From the NCBI GenBank assembly GCA_002292215.1, contig DBBN01000064.1, positions 1 to 16,080 on the forward strand: a DNA stretch of 16,080 nucleotides, in the 5' to 3' direction. Source of the DNA: Glaciecola sp. UBA983 (GTDB lineage: Bacteria > Pseudomonadota > Gammaproteobacteria > Enterobacterales > Alteromonadaceae). Positions within the stretch are counted from its first letter, which is position 1. Each line of letters starts with the position of its first letter. Of the stretch, positions 1 through 6,646 are shown piece after piece. The notes under the pieces are model-generated. The model ran no database searches. It saw nothing but the letters and a program-made list of their open reading frames with translations, and had not been told where the DNA came from. The translations under genes and the position numbers were made by a program.

Positions 1-1317
1 CATTGATGAAGAACCGTTAGATTCAGTGATTTCTGATACTACACGTACTACGTACGGGAAATCAGTTTCACTTGGCATAACTGCTTGCATACCACGTTTA
101 GCAAGACGACCGTGACCAATTTCACGACGCTTTGGTGAACCGATAAAACCAGTTTCACCAACTGAGTATGGAGGGAAATTATAATGTAACATGAAACGTG
201 AAGTAGCCATGCCACCAAGTTCATCTAACATCTGTGCATCACGCTCAGTACCAAGTGTAGCGGCAACAAGTGCTTGGGTTTCACCACGTGTAAACACAGC
301 AGAACCGTGAGTACGTGGTAATACGCCAGTAGCTACGTCAAGTGCACGGATCATCGCAGGATCACGGCCATCAATACGCGGCTCACCAGCAAGAATGCGT
401 GAACGAACAACGTCAGACTCTAAGTCATGAAGTAACTCTGAGACTTCTTTCGCATCTACTGAATCATCAGCAGCAACAATAGCAGCTAGTGCTTCTTCAG
501 TTACGGTGTCAACAGCAGTTTTACGCGCTAGTTTATCAGAAATCTGATACGCAGCAGTCATGCCTTCTTGGGCGTGAGCAGCAACTTTCGCTTTTAATTC
601 TGTGTTTTCAGCTACAGCAGTCCAATCCCACTTAGGCGTGTTTACATTCGCTGCAAACTCAGCAATATTGCTAACAACTGCTTGTGATTGCTCATGACCG
701 AAAACAACGGCACCTAGCATCACTTCTTCAGAAAGAATGTCTGCTTCAGATTCAACCATTAATACCGCTGATTCAGTACCAGCAACAACTAGGTCTAATT
801 GACTAGCTTCTTGCTCTGAAGTACGAGTGTTTAATACATATTCACCGTCAGTATAACCAACACGCGCCGCGCCAACTGGACCACCAAATGGCATACCAGA
901 AATAGCTAATGCAGCAGACGTACCGATTAATGAGATAATATCAGTTGGGATTTCTGGGTTAGCAGAAACAACTGTGATTACTACCTGAACTTCATTTTTG
1001 AAGCCTTCAGGGAATAACGGACGGATTGGACGGTCAATAAGACGTGCGATTAATGTTTCGCTTTCTGAAGGACGACCTTCACGTTTGAAAAAGCCACCTG
1101 GGATTTTACCCGCAGCATAAGCTTTTTCTTGATAATTAACTGTTAATGGGAAGAAACTTTGATCTGCTTTGGCTTCTTTTTTACCAACAACGGTAACCAA
1201 AACACAAGTATCATCCATGCTAGCCATAACGGCTGCAGTGGCTTGACGAGCGATTACGCCCGTTTCTAATGTCACAGTATGCTGACCATACTGGAATTTT
1301 TGAGTAATAGGAGTCAC
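1..1317 (-). CDS. pnp: Polynucleotide phosphorylase, N-terminal part (cut by window edge)
   Basis: PNPase is a phosphorolytic 3'-5' exoribonuclease that degrades mRNA to nucleoside diphosphates, often within the RNase E degradosome. The minus strand reads 439 codons with no stop, and the third base of the last codon is window base 1. Visible landmarks are [10 protein letters not shown] near residue 11, [10 protein letters not shown] at about 76-85, [13 protein letters not shown] just after (first RNase PH-like domain), the helical linker region, and [14 protein letters not shown] at the start of the second RNase PH-like domain. The visible part ends in [10 protein letters not shown]; the rest of that domain and the KH and S1 RNA-binding domains lie outside. 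The start is GTG at 1317-1315: AAGGA lies 6 nt upstream and an in-frame TAA lies two codons upstream, so no longer start is possible. The usual upstream neighbour rpsO is absent; a divergent unknown gene begins at 1658 instead. Confidence 0.97.
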   Translation of the reverse strand, partial: MTPITQKFQYGQHTVTLETGVIARQATAAVMASMDDTCVLVTVVGKKEAKADQSFFPLTVNYQEKAYAAGKIPGGFFKREGRPSESETLIARLIDRPIRPLFPEGFKNEVQVVITVVSANPEIPTDIISLIGTSAALAISGMPFGGPVGAARVGYTDGEYVLNTRTSEQEASQLDLVVAGTESAVLMVESEADILSEEVMLGAVVFGHEQSQAVVSNIAEFAANVNTPKWDWTAVAENTELKAKVAAHAQEGMTAAYQISDKLARKTAVDTVTEEALAAIVAADDSVDAKEVSELLHDLESDVVRSRILAGEPRIDGRDPAMIRALDVATGVLPRTHGSAVFTRGETQALVAATLGTERDAQMLDELGGMATSRFMLHYNFPPYSVGETGFIGSPKRREIGHGRLAKRGMQAVMPSETDFPYVVRVVSEITESNGSSSM

Positions 1318-1657
1318 TATTTATCCTTTAATTTCAATGATTTCATACGCTATTAATTGCGGTGCATAGTATAAGACGTTCTGCTATAAAATGCTATAAA
1401 TTGTACCTAGAATTACGCACAAAATAGGCATATCAACACTTCATGCAGCCAAAGTTGTTTAGATGCAAAAATCAATATGGGCGTATTGTAAACATGAATC
1501 TGAATATTTGGTGTCAGGATTTTTTACATTTGTAATCTTTATCATGTCTAAAATAAAATAAAACCCATTAAAAACAACAACTAAAAATTTTGGACTAAAG
1601 ATTGCAAGACTCTTTATAAATACGTACTACACATTTGTAAAGAGGTTAAGAGGTCTT
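1318..1657. other. Divergent intergenic region between pnp and the 98-aa gene
   Basis: This is 340 bp of AT-rich DNA with no gene and no trace of rpsO coding sequence. It must hold the pnp leader (leftward) and the promoter of the 98-aa gene (rightward). Towards pnp there is a TATACT hexamer (minus, 1373-1368) without a convincing -35 box. The 10-bp unit TGCTATAAAA occurs in tandem at 1382-1401, with the last base of the second unit changed. A small inverted repeat, TTACA-TT-TGTAA, lies at 1524-1535. I found no long stem like the RNase III-cleaved hairpin of the E. coli pnp leader. Confidence 0.6.
1590..1620 (+). promoter_or_regulatory. Possible sigma70 promoter for the 98-aa gene
   Basis: TTGGAC at 1590-1595 resembles a -35 box. 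It is followed by TTTATA at 1613-1618 (17-nt spacer) or TATAAA at 1615-1620 (19-nt spacer). Transcription would begin near 1625-1628, about 30 nt before the ATG at 1658. Neither pairing is ideal in match or spacing, so this is a candidate only. Confidence 0.35.
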
Positions 1658-1954
1658 ATGTCTAGAGCTGATACAGTTACAAAAGAAGTAAAATACTTTC
1701 ACGAGTTGTTACAAGAAGAAATAAATCTCCCCGAATTAAGCGAACTGAGCGAAACAACTTTACGCAGGCTGCTTGATCGTATCTATCGCTTTGAAACTCG
1801 ATGTACTGTTAAAAAACAAAAATATTCAGAAAAATTATGTGTCCAATTTAGAGGTCGAATTGCAGATTTATTGTTATTAATGGACAATTTTGATTTACAA
1901 GATGCAATCGCTAACCGGGACAGTATTCAAGATAATATTAATAACGTTGCTTAA
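1658..1954 (+). CDS. Hypothetical 98-aa helical protein, no family recognised
   Basis: I do not recognise this protein. It has no signal peptide and no membrane segment. The sequence looks largely alpha-helical: a charged N-terminal part (residues 8-22), a leucine/glutamate stretch LPELSELSE (24-32), an Arg/Lys-rich middle (36-66) with Cys49 and Cys61, then LLLLMDNFDLQDAIA (71-85). It has no zinc-finger or helix-turn-helix pattern that I can defend. AAGAGG lies 4 nt before the ATG, and a clean rho-independent terminator lies 30 bp after the stop, so it looks like a self-contained, expressed, single-gene unit. It is divergent from pnp and sits where rpsO and the nusA operon would be expected. 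Base composition looks AT-rich by eye compared with leuS in this window. It is probably a real gene of narrow distribution; its function is unknown. Confidence 0.7.
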   Translation: MSRADTVTKEVKYFHELLQEEINLPELSELSETTLRRLLDRIYRFETRCTVKKQKYSEKLCVQFRGRIADLLLLMDNFDLQDAIANRDSIQDNINNVA

Positions 1955-1983
1955 TATTTTATATAACCGATTCCTTCTACACT

Positions 1984-2012
1984 AGCTCAGTTAACCTACT
2001 GAGCTTTTTTTT
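1984..2012 (+). terminator. Rho-independent terminator after the 98-aa gene
   Basis: A perfect 7-bp stem, AGCTCAG/CTGAGCT, at 1984-1990 and 1999-2005 encloses an 8-nt loop. It is followed by seven further T residues (2006-2012) on the plus strand. It lies 30 bp downstream of the stop of the 98-aa gene, which separates that gene from the ASCH gene. Confidence 0.88.
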
Positions 2013-2217
2013 GTCAGATATTTTTACATCTTCCATACACCCTACATGTACTCAGATTTAACCTATTGTTTATACTACTAAATATATATGGCATTACATT
2101 TGCAAAATAGAATTTAATAACGTGCATAAGTGATTATCGGAATTTAAGTGCATAATAATGAGATTACAACAATAAAAAACACTTGTCGTAAACTACACAC
2201 TGGAGTGTACTATCATC

Positions 2218-2820
2218 ATGATTTTAACTATCACGCTGCTCGTTGCCATTACCTTATACGGGATTTATTACTACGATAAAATGTACAGTAATAGTGAACG
2301 CCAATTGATTATCAAAAAATATTTAAAAAATGATATTCAGGATATTAAAAAAAAAGTAACAGCATCGACTAAAACTACAAAAGCAGAAGCCAAGCCCGCT
2401 CACCATGCTATTTTATCTAATATTATTGATAATGGAGCTTTAATTATTGAACATGCTCACCTCCAAAAAATTATATCAGGTGAACATACTTGGGAGCTAA
2501 GAACCACCAAATTTAAAAAATCGGGTTATATTGGATTAGTTGAAAAAGGCTCAAAACAAATTTGCGCTTATGCCAAAATTGCGGGCTATTATGGTCCATT
2601 ATCGAAAGAAGAATTAAAAGCATCTAAATCTAAGCACGGTGTATTAGCAAAAGATTACAATGCCAAAGATTTTAAACGCCTCAATGCCATTGAATTGTGT
2701 GAAGTAGTTGAGTTACCCAGTCCGATTACATATGAGCATAAGCCTGGAGCGGTAATCTGGGTTAAAGTAGGTGAGCAAGACGAAGTAGTTAAACAGTTAA
2801 AAGGGATGCTTGCTAGCTAA
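2218..2820 (+). CDS. Membrane-anchored ASCH-domain protein
   Basis: This 200-aa protein has three parts. Residues 2-19 are a hydrophobic helix followed by charged residues, which suggests an uncleaved anchor with the rest in the cytoplasm. Residues 30-60 are a Lys/Ala-rich linker. Residues about 74-186 resemble an ASCH domain: LIIEHAHLQKIISGEHTWELR (76-95; first 19 shown by motif here, key pattern I-x-S-G-x-x-T-W-E-L-R), a strand with GLVEKG (106-111), then YYGPLSKEEL and a C-terminal GAVIWVKV strand. ASCH domains share the PUA-like fold and are thought to bind RNA or nucleotides; some related small proteins (YqfB) hydrolyse N4-acetylcytidine. Whether this one is an enzyme cannot be told. GGAG lies 12 nt before the ATG, rather far, but the next Met (residue 22) has no ribosome site. 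It is a single-gene unit, AT-rich by eye, between two terminators. The domain call is by pattern, without a search. Confidence 0.78.
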   Translation: MILTITLLVAITLYGIYYYDKMYSNSERQLIIKKYLKNDIQDIKKKVTASTKTTKAEAKPAHHAILSNIIDNGALIIEHAHLQKIISGEHTWELRTTKFKKSGYIGLVEKGSKQICAYAKIAGYYGPLSKEELKASKSKHGVLAKDYNAKDFKRLNAIELCEVVELPSPITYEHKPGAVIWVKVGEQDEVVKQLKGMLAS

Positions 2821-2863
2821 AGCAACTTAACGATGCTCAGTATGAACATGATGATTTTTTAAC

Positions 2864-2893
2864 AAAAAAACCAGCCTAAAGCTGGTTTTTTTT
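2864..2893. terminator. Bidirectional terminator between the ASCH gene and tRNA-Leu
   Basis: The A-rich arm and CCAGC (2864-2875), a 5-nt loop CTAAA, and GCTGG with a T-run (2881-2893) form a hairpin with A's on one side and T's on the other. It can therefore stop transcription in both directions: rightward from the ASCH gene and leftward from the ftsH-to-tRNA side. It lies only 3 bp beyond the tRNA 3' end. Confidence 0.88.
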
Positions 2894-2896
2894 ATG

Positions 2897-2982
2897 TGGT
2901 GCGGACGGGGGGACTTGAACCCCCACGATTAAAAATCACCACCCCCTCAAGGTGGCGCGTCTACCAATTCCGCCACGTCCGC
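2897..2982 (-). tRNA. leuU: tRNA-Leu (anticodon GAG)
   Basis: The minus strand folds as a class II tRNA. It has a 7-bp acceptor stem GCGGACG/CGTCCGC, a D-arm containing AATTGGTAGACGC, and an anticodon stem CCACC/GGTGG around the loop TTGAGGG, giving anticodon GAG. A long variable arm (GTGATTTTTAATC region) follows, then a T-arm with GTTCAAGTC. The discriminator base is A and the CCA end is encoded in the DNA (2897-2899). The 5' end lies 12 nt after the secG stop, so it is probably processed from the secG transcript, as at the secG-leuU locus of E. coli. Leu-GAG reads CUC and CUU codons. Confidence 0.97.
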
Positions 2983-2994
2983 GTAATTATTTTT

Positions 2995-3411
2995 CTAGTT
3001 AGGATTATCGTCTGTATCTTTTGTTTCTTGAACAGCCGGAACGTCACTAGTTGTTGCAGCAGGTGTAACAGTTGTCACTGGAACATCGCTTGCAGGTACA
3101 TCAGTCGCTGGCACATCTAAAATAGGTGCTTCAACAACAGGTACTTCTAAATTCTGCCATTCATCAACAGCTTTTTCTTTAGAGGCTGTAAGGTTACCAA
3201 GTAACAGACTGATAAGAAAGAAAAAAGTTGCTAGAATACCCGTAGAACGAGTTAAAAAGTTACCTGAGCCACCTGAACCGAAGACAGTATTTGAACCGCC
3301 ACCACCAAGTGATGCACCCATGTCAGCGCCTTTACCTTGTTGGATTAATACTAAACCTATTAGTAGTAATGCTACGATTAAATAAGCAACGATCAATACT
3401 TCGTGTAACAT
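2995..3411 (-). CDS. secG: Preprotein translocase subunit SecG
   Basis: SecG is the small accessory subunit of the SecYEG channel in the inner membrane and assists SecA-driven export. The protein has a first membrane helix (about residues 3-21), the hallmark loop LIQQGKGADMGASLGGG and FGSGGSGNFLTR, and a second helix (about 57-75, ILATFFFLISLLLGN). The chosen start, MLHEVLIV at 3411, fits the family; AGAGG lies 6 nt before it. A longer reading from 3441 would add ten residues unlike SecG and overlap tpiA. The ATG begins 2 nt after the tpiA stop, so translation is probably coupled. At 138 aa it is longer than the 110-aa E. coli protein: the C-terminal tail is a low-complexity Val/Pro/Asp/Thr stretch with repeated DVPA(T/S) units. 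It ends in DDNPN, compared with DIPN in E. coli. Confidence 0.95.
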   Translation of the reverse strand: MLHEVLIVAYLIVALLLIGLVLIQQGKGADMGASLGGGGSNTVFGSGGSGNFLTRSTGILATFFFLISLLLGNLTASKEKAVDEWQNLEVPVVEAPILDVPATDVPASDVPVTTVTPAATTSDVPAVQETKDTDDNPN

Positions 3412-3413
3412 AG

Positions 3414-4160
3414 TTAGCCTCTTTGATTTGCCGCTTGGCAAATAGTTAAAAATTCAGATTCTTTTAAACTTGCACCGCCTACAAGGCCACCGTCAATATC
3501 CGGTTGTGCAAATAATTCTGCTGCGGTTTGTGCGTTAACACTCCCCCCATATAATATACTGATTGAATCGGCTACGTGTGCATCGATACTCGCAATATAC
3601 TGTCTAATAAACGCATGTACTTCTTGTGCTTGAGCGGGACTTGCTGTTTGTCCGGTACCAATTGCCCAAATAGGCTCATAAGCAATCACACACTTGGCGA
3701 TCCCCGCAATACCAACTGCATCAAGTACACTATCAAGCTGTGATTGAATAAATTGATTCACTTCACCAGCTTGCCTTGTTGCAAGCGATTCACCAATACA
3801 TAATATAGGTGTAATATTTGCAGCTAAAGCAGTGACTACTTTCTTAGCAATTATTTCATTGGTTTCGTTATACAAATCACGTCTTTCAGAATGACCAATT
3901 AACGTATGTGAAATGCCTAAATCATTGAGCATTGCAACACTCAACTCACCGGTAAAAGCACCAGATACATGTTCAGAGATATTTTGAACACCAACAATCA
4001 AATTACTCGATTCAAATGCATTCGTAAACAACGCTGGTGGAAAAATCATGACCTTAACGTGTGCCAGTTCTGGAGACTTGAATGCTTCGTTAAATTGTTT
4101 AATTAACGCGACATTTCCGTTTAATTTCCAGTTACCTGCAACTATCTTCTGTCTAGTCAT
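3414..4160 (-). CDS. tpiA: Triosephosphate isomerase
   Basis: TpiA interconverts dihydroxyacetone phosphate and glyceraldehyde 3-phosphate in glycolysis and gluconeogenesis. The 248-aa protein has the full active site: N10 and K12 in GNWKLNG, H90 in IGHSERR, and E162 in AYEPIWAIGTG. The phosphate-gripping motifs YGGSV (204-208) and GLVGGASL near the C-terminus are also present. Length matches the family (E. coli 255 aa). AAAGGAT lies 8 nt upstream of the ATG. It sits between glmM and secG; this insertion is seen in several marine gammaproteobacteria and in Pseudomonas, but not in E. coli. It differs clearly from the TIM sequence I recall for Moritella marina, so the genome might carry a second tpiA elsewhere; that is inference. 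Confidence 0.96.
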   Translation of the reverse strand: MTRQKIVAGNWKLNGNVALIKQFNEAFKSPELAHVKVMIFPPALFTNAFESSNLIVGVQNISEHVSGAFTGELSVAMLNDLGISHTLIGHSERRDLYNETNEIIAKKVVTALAANITPILCIGESLATRQAGEVNQFIQSQLDSVLDAVGIAGIAKCVIAYEPIWAIGTGQTASPAQAQEVHAFIRQYIASIDAHVADSISILYGGSVNAQTAAELFAQPDIDGGLVGGASLKESEFLTICQAANQRG

Positions 4161-4198
4161 CTGATTTAATCCTTTACATCATTTACCAATGAAATTCA

Positions 4199-4219
4199 GG
4201 TGGGCGATATTACCCAACC
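4199..4219 (-). promoter_or_regulatory. Hairpin in the tpiA leader
   Basis: On the minus strand GGTTGGG (4219-4213) can pair with CCCACC (4204-4199) around an 8-nt loop, with one bulged T. No T-run follows, so it is not a terminator. It would sit in the 5' UTR about 40-60 nt before the tpiA start. Any regulatory role is speculative. Confidence 0.25.
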
Positions 4220-4226
4220 TATTGGC

Positions 4227-4232
4227 ATTATA
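4227..4232 (-). promoter_or_regulatory. Possible -10 box of a tpiA promoter
   Basis: A perfect TATAAT reads on the minus strand at 4232-4227, about 67 nt upstream of the tpiA ATG and downstream of the putative glmM terminator. No good -35 hexamer is present 16-18 nt further upstream. It would allow tpiA-secG-tRNA-Leu to be transcribed separately from glmM. Confidence 0.35.
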
Positions 4233-4255
4233 CAAGTGAAAGACCACTCTATTAG

Positions 4256-4278
4256 TAAAAATAAGGGCGTTTGCCCCT
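4256..4278 (-). terminator. Weak terminator overlapping the glmM stop codon
   Basis: On the minus strand AGGGGC (4278-4273) pairs with GCCCTT (4268-4263), including one G-U pair, around a 4-nt loop. ATTTTTA follows. The left arm overlaps the glmM TAG stop. The short stem suggests partial termination, with some read-through into tpiA. Confidence 0.5.
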
Positions 4279-5623
4279 ATCCCACTGCTATTTTGGTCAC
4301 CACTTGTGCAATATGCGCTGACCATTTATCAGCATCGTCTACACTTTGTGCTTCTACCATCACTCTAATTAATGGTTCAGTGCCACTTTTTCGTAACAAC
4401 ACTCGACCCGTATCACCTAAAGCCTGTTCTGCTTCAGTGACGGCATCTAATACTCGTTGGTCTGCACAATAATCAATCGCACAAGGTTCATAACGGACAT
4501 TAACCAGTTTTTGTGGAAATTTAGTCATACCGGACAATAAGCTTTTCAATGATTTTTCTGTATGTAGCATTGCCGTCAATACCTGCAAACCTGCTACAAT
4601 GCCATCACCTGTAGAAATCGTTGAAAGATTAAGAACATGGCCAGAGTTTTCACCACCAATGTGCCAGCCTTTTTCTTTTAATAATTCCATCACATAACGG
4701 TCACCCACTTTGGAACGTGCAAATGGAATACCCAAATTGTCTAGCGCTATCTCTAAGCCTAAATTACTCATTTGCGTGCCGACTACACCGCCAGATAGAC
4801 GGCCATTTTTTAGCGCATCTCGAGCAATAATAAAGATGATCTGATCGCCATCAACCACATTTCCTTCGTGGTCCACTAACATAATGCGATCGCCATCACC
4901 ATCTAAGGCAAAACCAAGATCCGCTTTATGCTCTAATACCGCCTCCACACAAGCACGCATGGAAGTAGCACCAACCTGGTGATTGATATTTATGCCATTA
5001 GGTTTGGTGCCGATTTCAATGATTTCTGCACCTAGTTCACTGAGTACACTTGGTGCAATGTGGTACGTAGCGCCATGCGCACAATCAACAACAATTTTCA
5101 TACCGGTTAGAGATAGTTCGCTTGGGAAAGTCCCCTTACAAAATTCAATATAGCGACCTGCAGCATCATTGATCCGCGTTGCTTTACCAAGCTTATCTGA
5201 TTCAACACAGTCCATTGGTAATTCGAGCATAGCTTCGATGGCAAGTTCAACTTCATCATCAAGCTTATAGCCATTTGCCGAAAAGAATTTAATTCCATTA
5301 TCGTAATAAGGATTGTGGGAGGCACTAATAACAATTCCGGCTTCAGAGCGGAAGGTTTTAGTTAAATAAGCAATGGCAGGAGTCGGCATGGGACCTAATA
5401 AGCCGACATTGATCCCTGCTGCAGATAAACCCGCTTCAAGCGCTGACTCAAGCATATAACCTGAGATGCGTGTATCTTTGCCAATTAATACTTTATTGGT
5501 GCCTTTACCTGCTAAGACCTTGCCGGCTGCCCAGCCTAATTTGGTGACAAATTCAGGATTAATCGCTGAATGACCTACTTTACCGCGGATACCATCGGTA
5601 CCAAAATACTTACGTTCGCTCAT
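4277..5623 (-). CDS. glmM: Phosphoglucosamine mutase
   Basis: GlmM converts glucosamine-6-phosphate to glucosamine-1-phosphate, the step before GlmU on the route to UDP-GlcNAc for peptidoglycan and LPS. The 448-aa protein matches the E. coli enzyme (445 aa) along its length. It starts with [11 protein letters not shown] and carries the phosphoserine loop ISASHNP with the catalytic S102. It also has the metal-binding DGDGDR at 241-246, the sugar-binding GGENSGH around 323-329 and the phosphate-binding RKSGTEP at 411-417. The enzyme must be phosphorylated on S102 to be active. It lies 53 nt downstream of folP with no terminator between, as in the conserved folP-glmM pair. An AAGGA motif lies upstream of the ATG, rather far from it. 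Confidence 0.98.
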   Translation of the reverse strand: MSERKYFGTDGIRGKVGHSAINPEFVTKLGWAAGKVLAGKGTNKVLIGKDTRISGYMLESALEAGLSAAGINVGLLGPMPTPAIAYLTKTFRSEAGIVISASHNPYYDNGIKFFSANGYKLDDEVELAIEAMLELPMDCVESDKLGKATRINDAAGRYIEFCKGTFPSELSLTGMKIVVDCAHGATYHIAPSVLSELGAEIIEIGTKPNGININHQVGATSMRACVEAVLEHKADLGFALDGDGDRIMLVDHEGNVVDGDQIIFIIARDALKNGRLSGGVVGTQMSNLGLEIALDNLGIPFARSKVGDRYVMELLKEKGWHIGGENSGHVLNLSTISTGDGIVAGLQVLTAMLHTEKSLKSLLSGMTKFPQKLVNVRYEPCAIDYCADQRVLDAVTEAEQALGDTGRVLLRKSGTEPLIRVMVEAQSVDDADKWSAHIAQVVTKIAVG

Positions 5624-5676
5624 TGTTTACAGCTTTCCTTTATGAGTTTAATCTATTAAATAATGTCAATTATCAT

Positions 5677-6501
5677 TTATTCAACACTATTCATTTTATT
5701 TAATATTCTAACCACATCCGATGTTGCTCGCACATCATGTACCCGTAAAATACTCGCGCCTTTAGTACTCGCAATCAACGCACATGCTAAACTCCCAGCG
5801 AGACGTTCATCAACATTGCGGTCTAACAAAGTACCGATCATTGATTTACGGGACATACCCGCTAATGTAGGCATATGCAAATACTTGAATTTATTAAAAT
5901 GTTTTAATAACTGAAAATTATGATCTAATGTTTTACCAAAACCAAAGCCAGGATCAACGATAATTTGTTCTTGTTTAATACCTGCCGCTAGGCAGATATC
6001 AATCCGCGCCTCAAGAAACTCATACACTTCTCCGACAACGCTGTTGTAATCAGGTGCCGACTGCATCGTGCGTGGTTCACCTTGCATATGCATTAACGAC
6101 ACCGGTACTTGCAACGCAGCCGCAGTAGATAAAGCATCTTCTAGTTGTAATGCACAGACATCATTGATCAATCGCGCACCCACAGCGACGGCTTCTTGCA
6201 TAACTAAGGCTTTACTTGTATCTATAGAAATAACACAATCAATATTAGCTGCGATTTTTTCAATTACTGGTGCGACGCGTTCAATTTCAGCTTGAGCTGA
6301 GATAGGAACAGAACCTGGACGGGTAGACTCACCACCGATATCGATAAATACCGCACCATCAGCCACCATTTGTTCAGCTTGTTTGACCGCATTTTCAATT
6401 GAATTGAATAGTCCACCATCGGAAAAACTATCAGGAGTGACATTGAGTACTCCCATGATTTGCGGAGTATCAAAGAAAACATGTTTGTTGCCAAATTGCA
6501 T
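5677..6501 (-). CDS. folP: Dihydropteroate synthase
   Basis: FolP condenses p-aminobenzoate with dihydropterin pyrophosphate to give dihydropteroate in folate synthesis; it is the target of sulfonamides. The 274-aa TIM-barrel protein shows NVTPDSFSDGG (residues 20-30), GGESTRPGS (56-64), the pterin-site IND at 112-114, DPGFGFGKT (183-191), GMSRKSMIG (215-223) and a C-terminal RVHDV. The start at 6501 is chosen because GGAG lies 7 nt upstream and the N-terminus then aligns with E. coli FolP. The open frame extends to 6549, but that would put the start at the -10 promoter box. No sulfonamide-resistance change is evident in the Phe and Pro of the first two motifs, judged by eye. Confidence 0.97.
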   Translation of the reverse strand: MQFGNKHVFFDTPQIMGVLNVTPDSFSDGGLFNSIENAVKQAEQMVADGAVFIDIGGESTRPGSVPISAQAEIERVAPVIEKIAANIDCVISIDTSKALVMQEAVAVGARLINDVCALQLEDALSTAAALQVPVSLMHMQGEPRTMQSAPDYNSVVGEVYEFLEARIDICLAAGIKQEQIIVDPGFGFGKTLDHNFQLLKHFNKFKYLHMPTLAGMSRKSMIGTLLDRNVDERLAGSLACALIASTKGASILRVHDVRATSDVVRILNKMNSVE

Positions 6502-6529
6502 AATTGTTCTCCATAACATATTGATAAAT

Positions 6530-6557
6530 ATTATACGCCATAAACTCATAAAAACAA
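6530..6557 (-). promoter_or_regulatory. folP promoter (sigma70-like)
   Basis: On the minus strand a perfect -10 TATAAT (6535-6530) is preceded, with a 16-nt spacer, by TTGTTT (6557-6552). The -35 falls in the T-run of the ftsH terminator. Predicted transcription starts near 6523, giving a leader of about 22 nt before the folP ATG, which contains the GGAG ribosome site. It explains how folP-glmM can be expressed despite the terminator just upstream. Confidence 0.6.
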
Positions 6558-6584
6558 AAACGTCGGCTAATTAACCGACGTTTT
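6551..6584 (-). terminator. Rho-independent terminator after ftsH
   Basis: A perfect 10-bp stem, AAAACGTCGG/CCGACGTTTT (6557-6566 with 6575-6584), encloses an 8-nt loop. On the minus strand it is followed by a further T and then GTTTTT. It lies 62 bp past the ftsH stop. A-rich and T-rich flanks on both sides could let it act weakly in the other direction, but no plus-strand gene needs it. Confidence 0.88.
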
Positions 6585-6646
6585 AGTTTGTTTACTGACT
6601 ATAAAATAATAAGTAAAGAAGGATTTTAGTATCTAATCAACAATAA

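Noticed and set aside
1318..2896. Integrated mobile element at the tRNA-Leu 3' end
   Set aside because: The position suits one, but there is no integrase or transposase and no duplicated tRNA 3' segment (searched by eye), so it is not called as an element.
2896..3120. Open frame on the plus strand across tRNA-Leu and the secG 3' end
   Set aside because: It overlaps a clear tRNA gene and the antisense of secG; it has no ribosome site and no recognisable protein.
3412..3441. Longer secG start at 3441
   Set aside because: It adds ten charged residues unlike SecG and overlaps tpiA; the ATG at 3411 has its own ribosome site.
4200..4472. Plus-strand frame antisense to glmM
   Set aside because: It is a shadow of the well-supported glmM reading frame, with a composition unlike a real protein.
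6502..6549. Longer folP start at 6549
   Set aside because: The extra 16 codons run through the predicted promoter -10 box and transcription start, while 6501 has an ideal ribosome site and family-like N-terminus.
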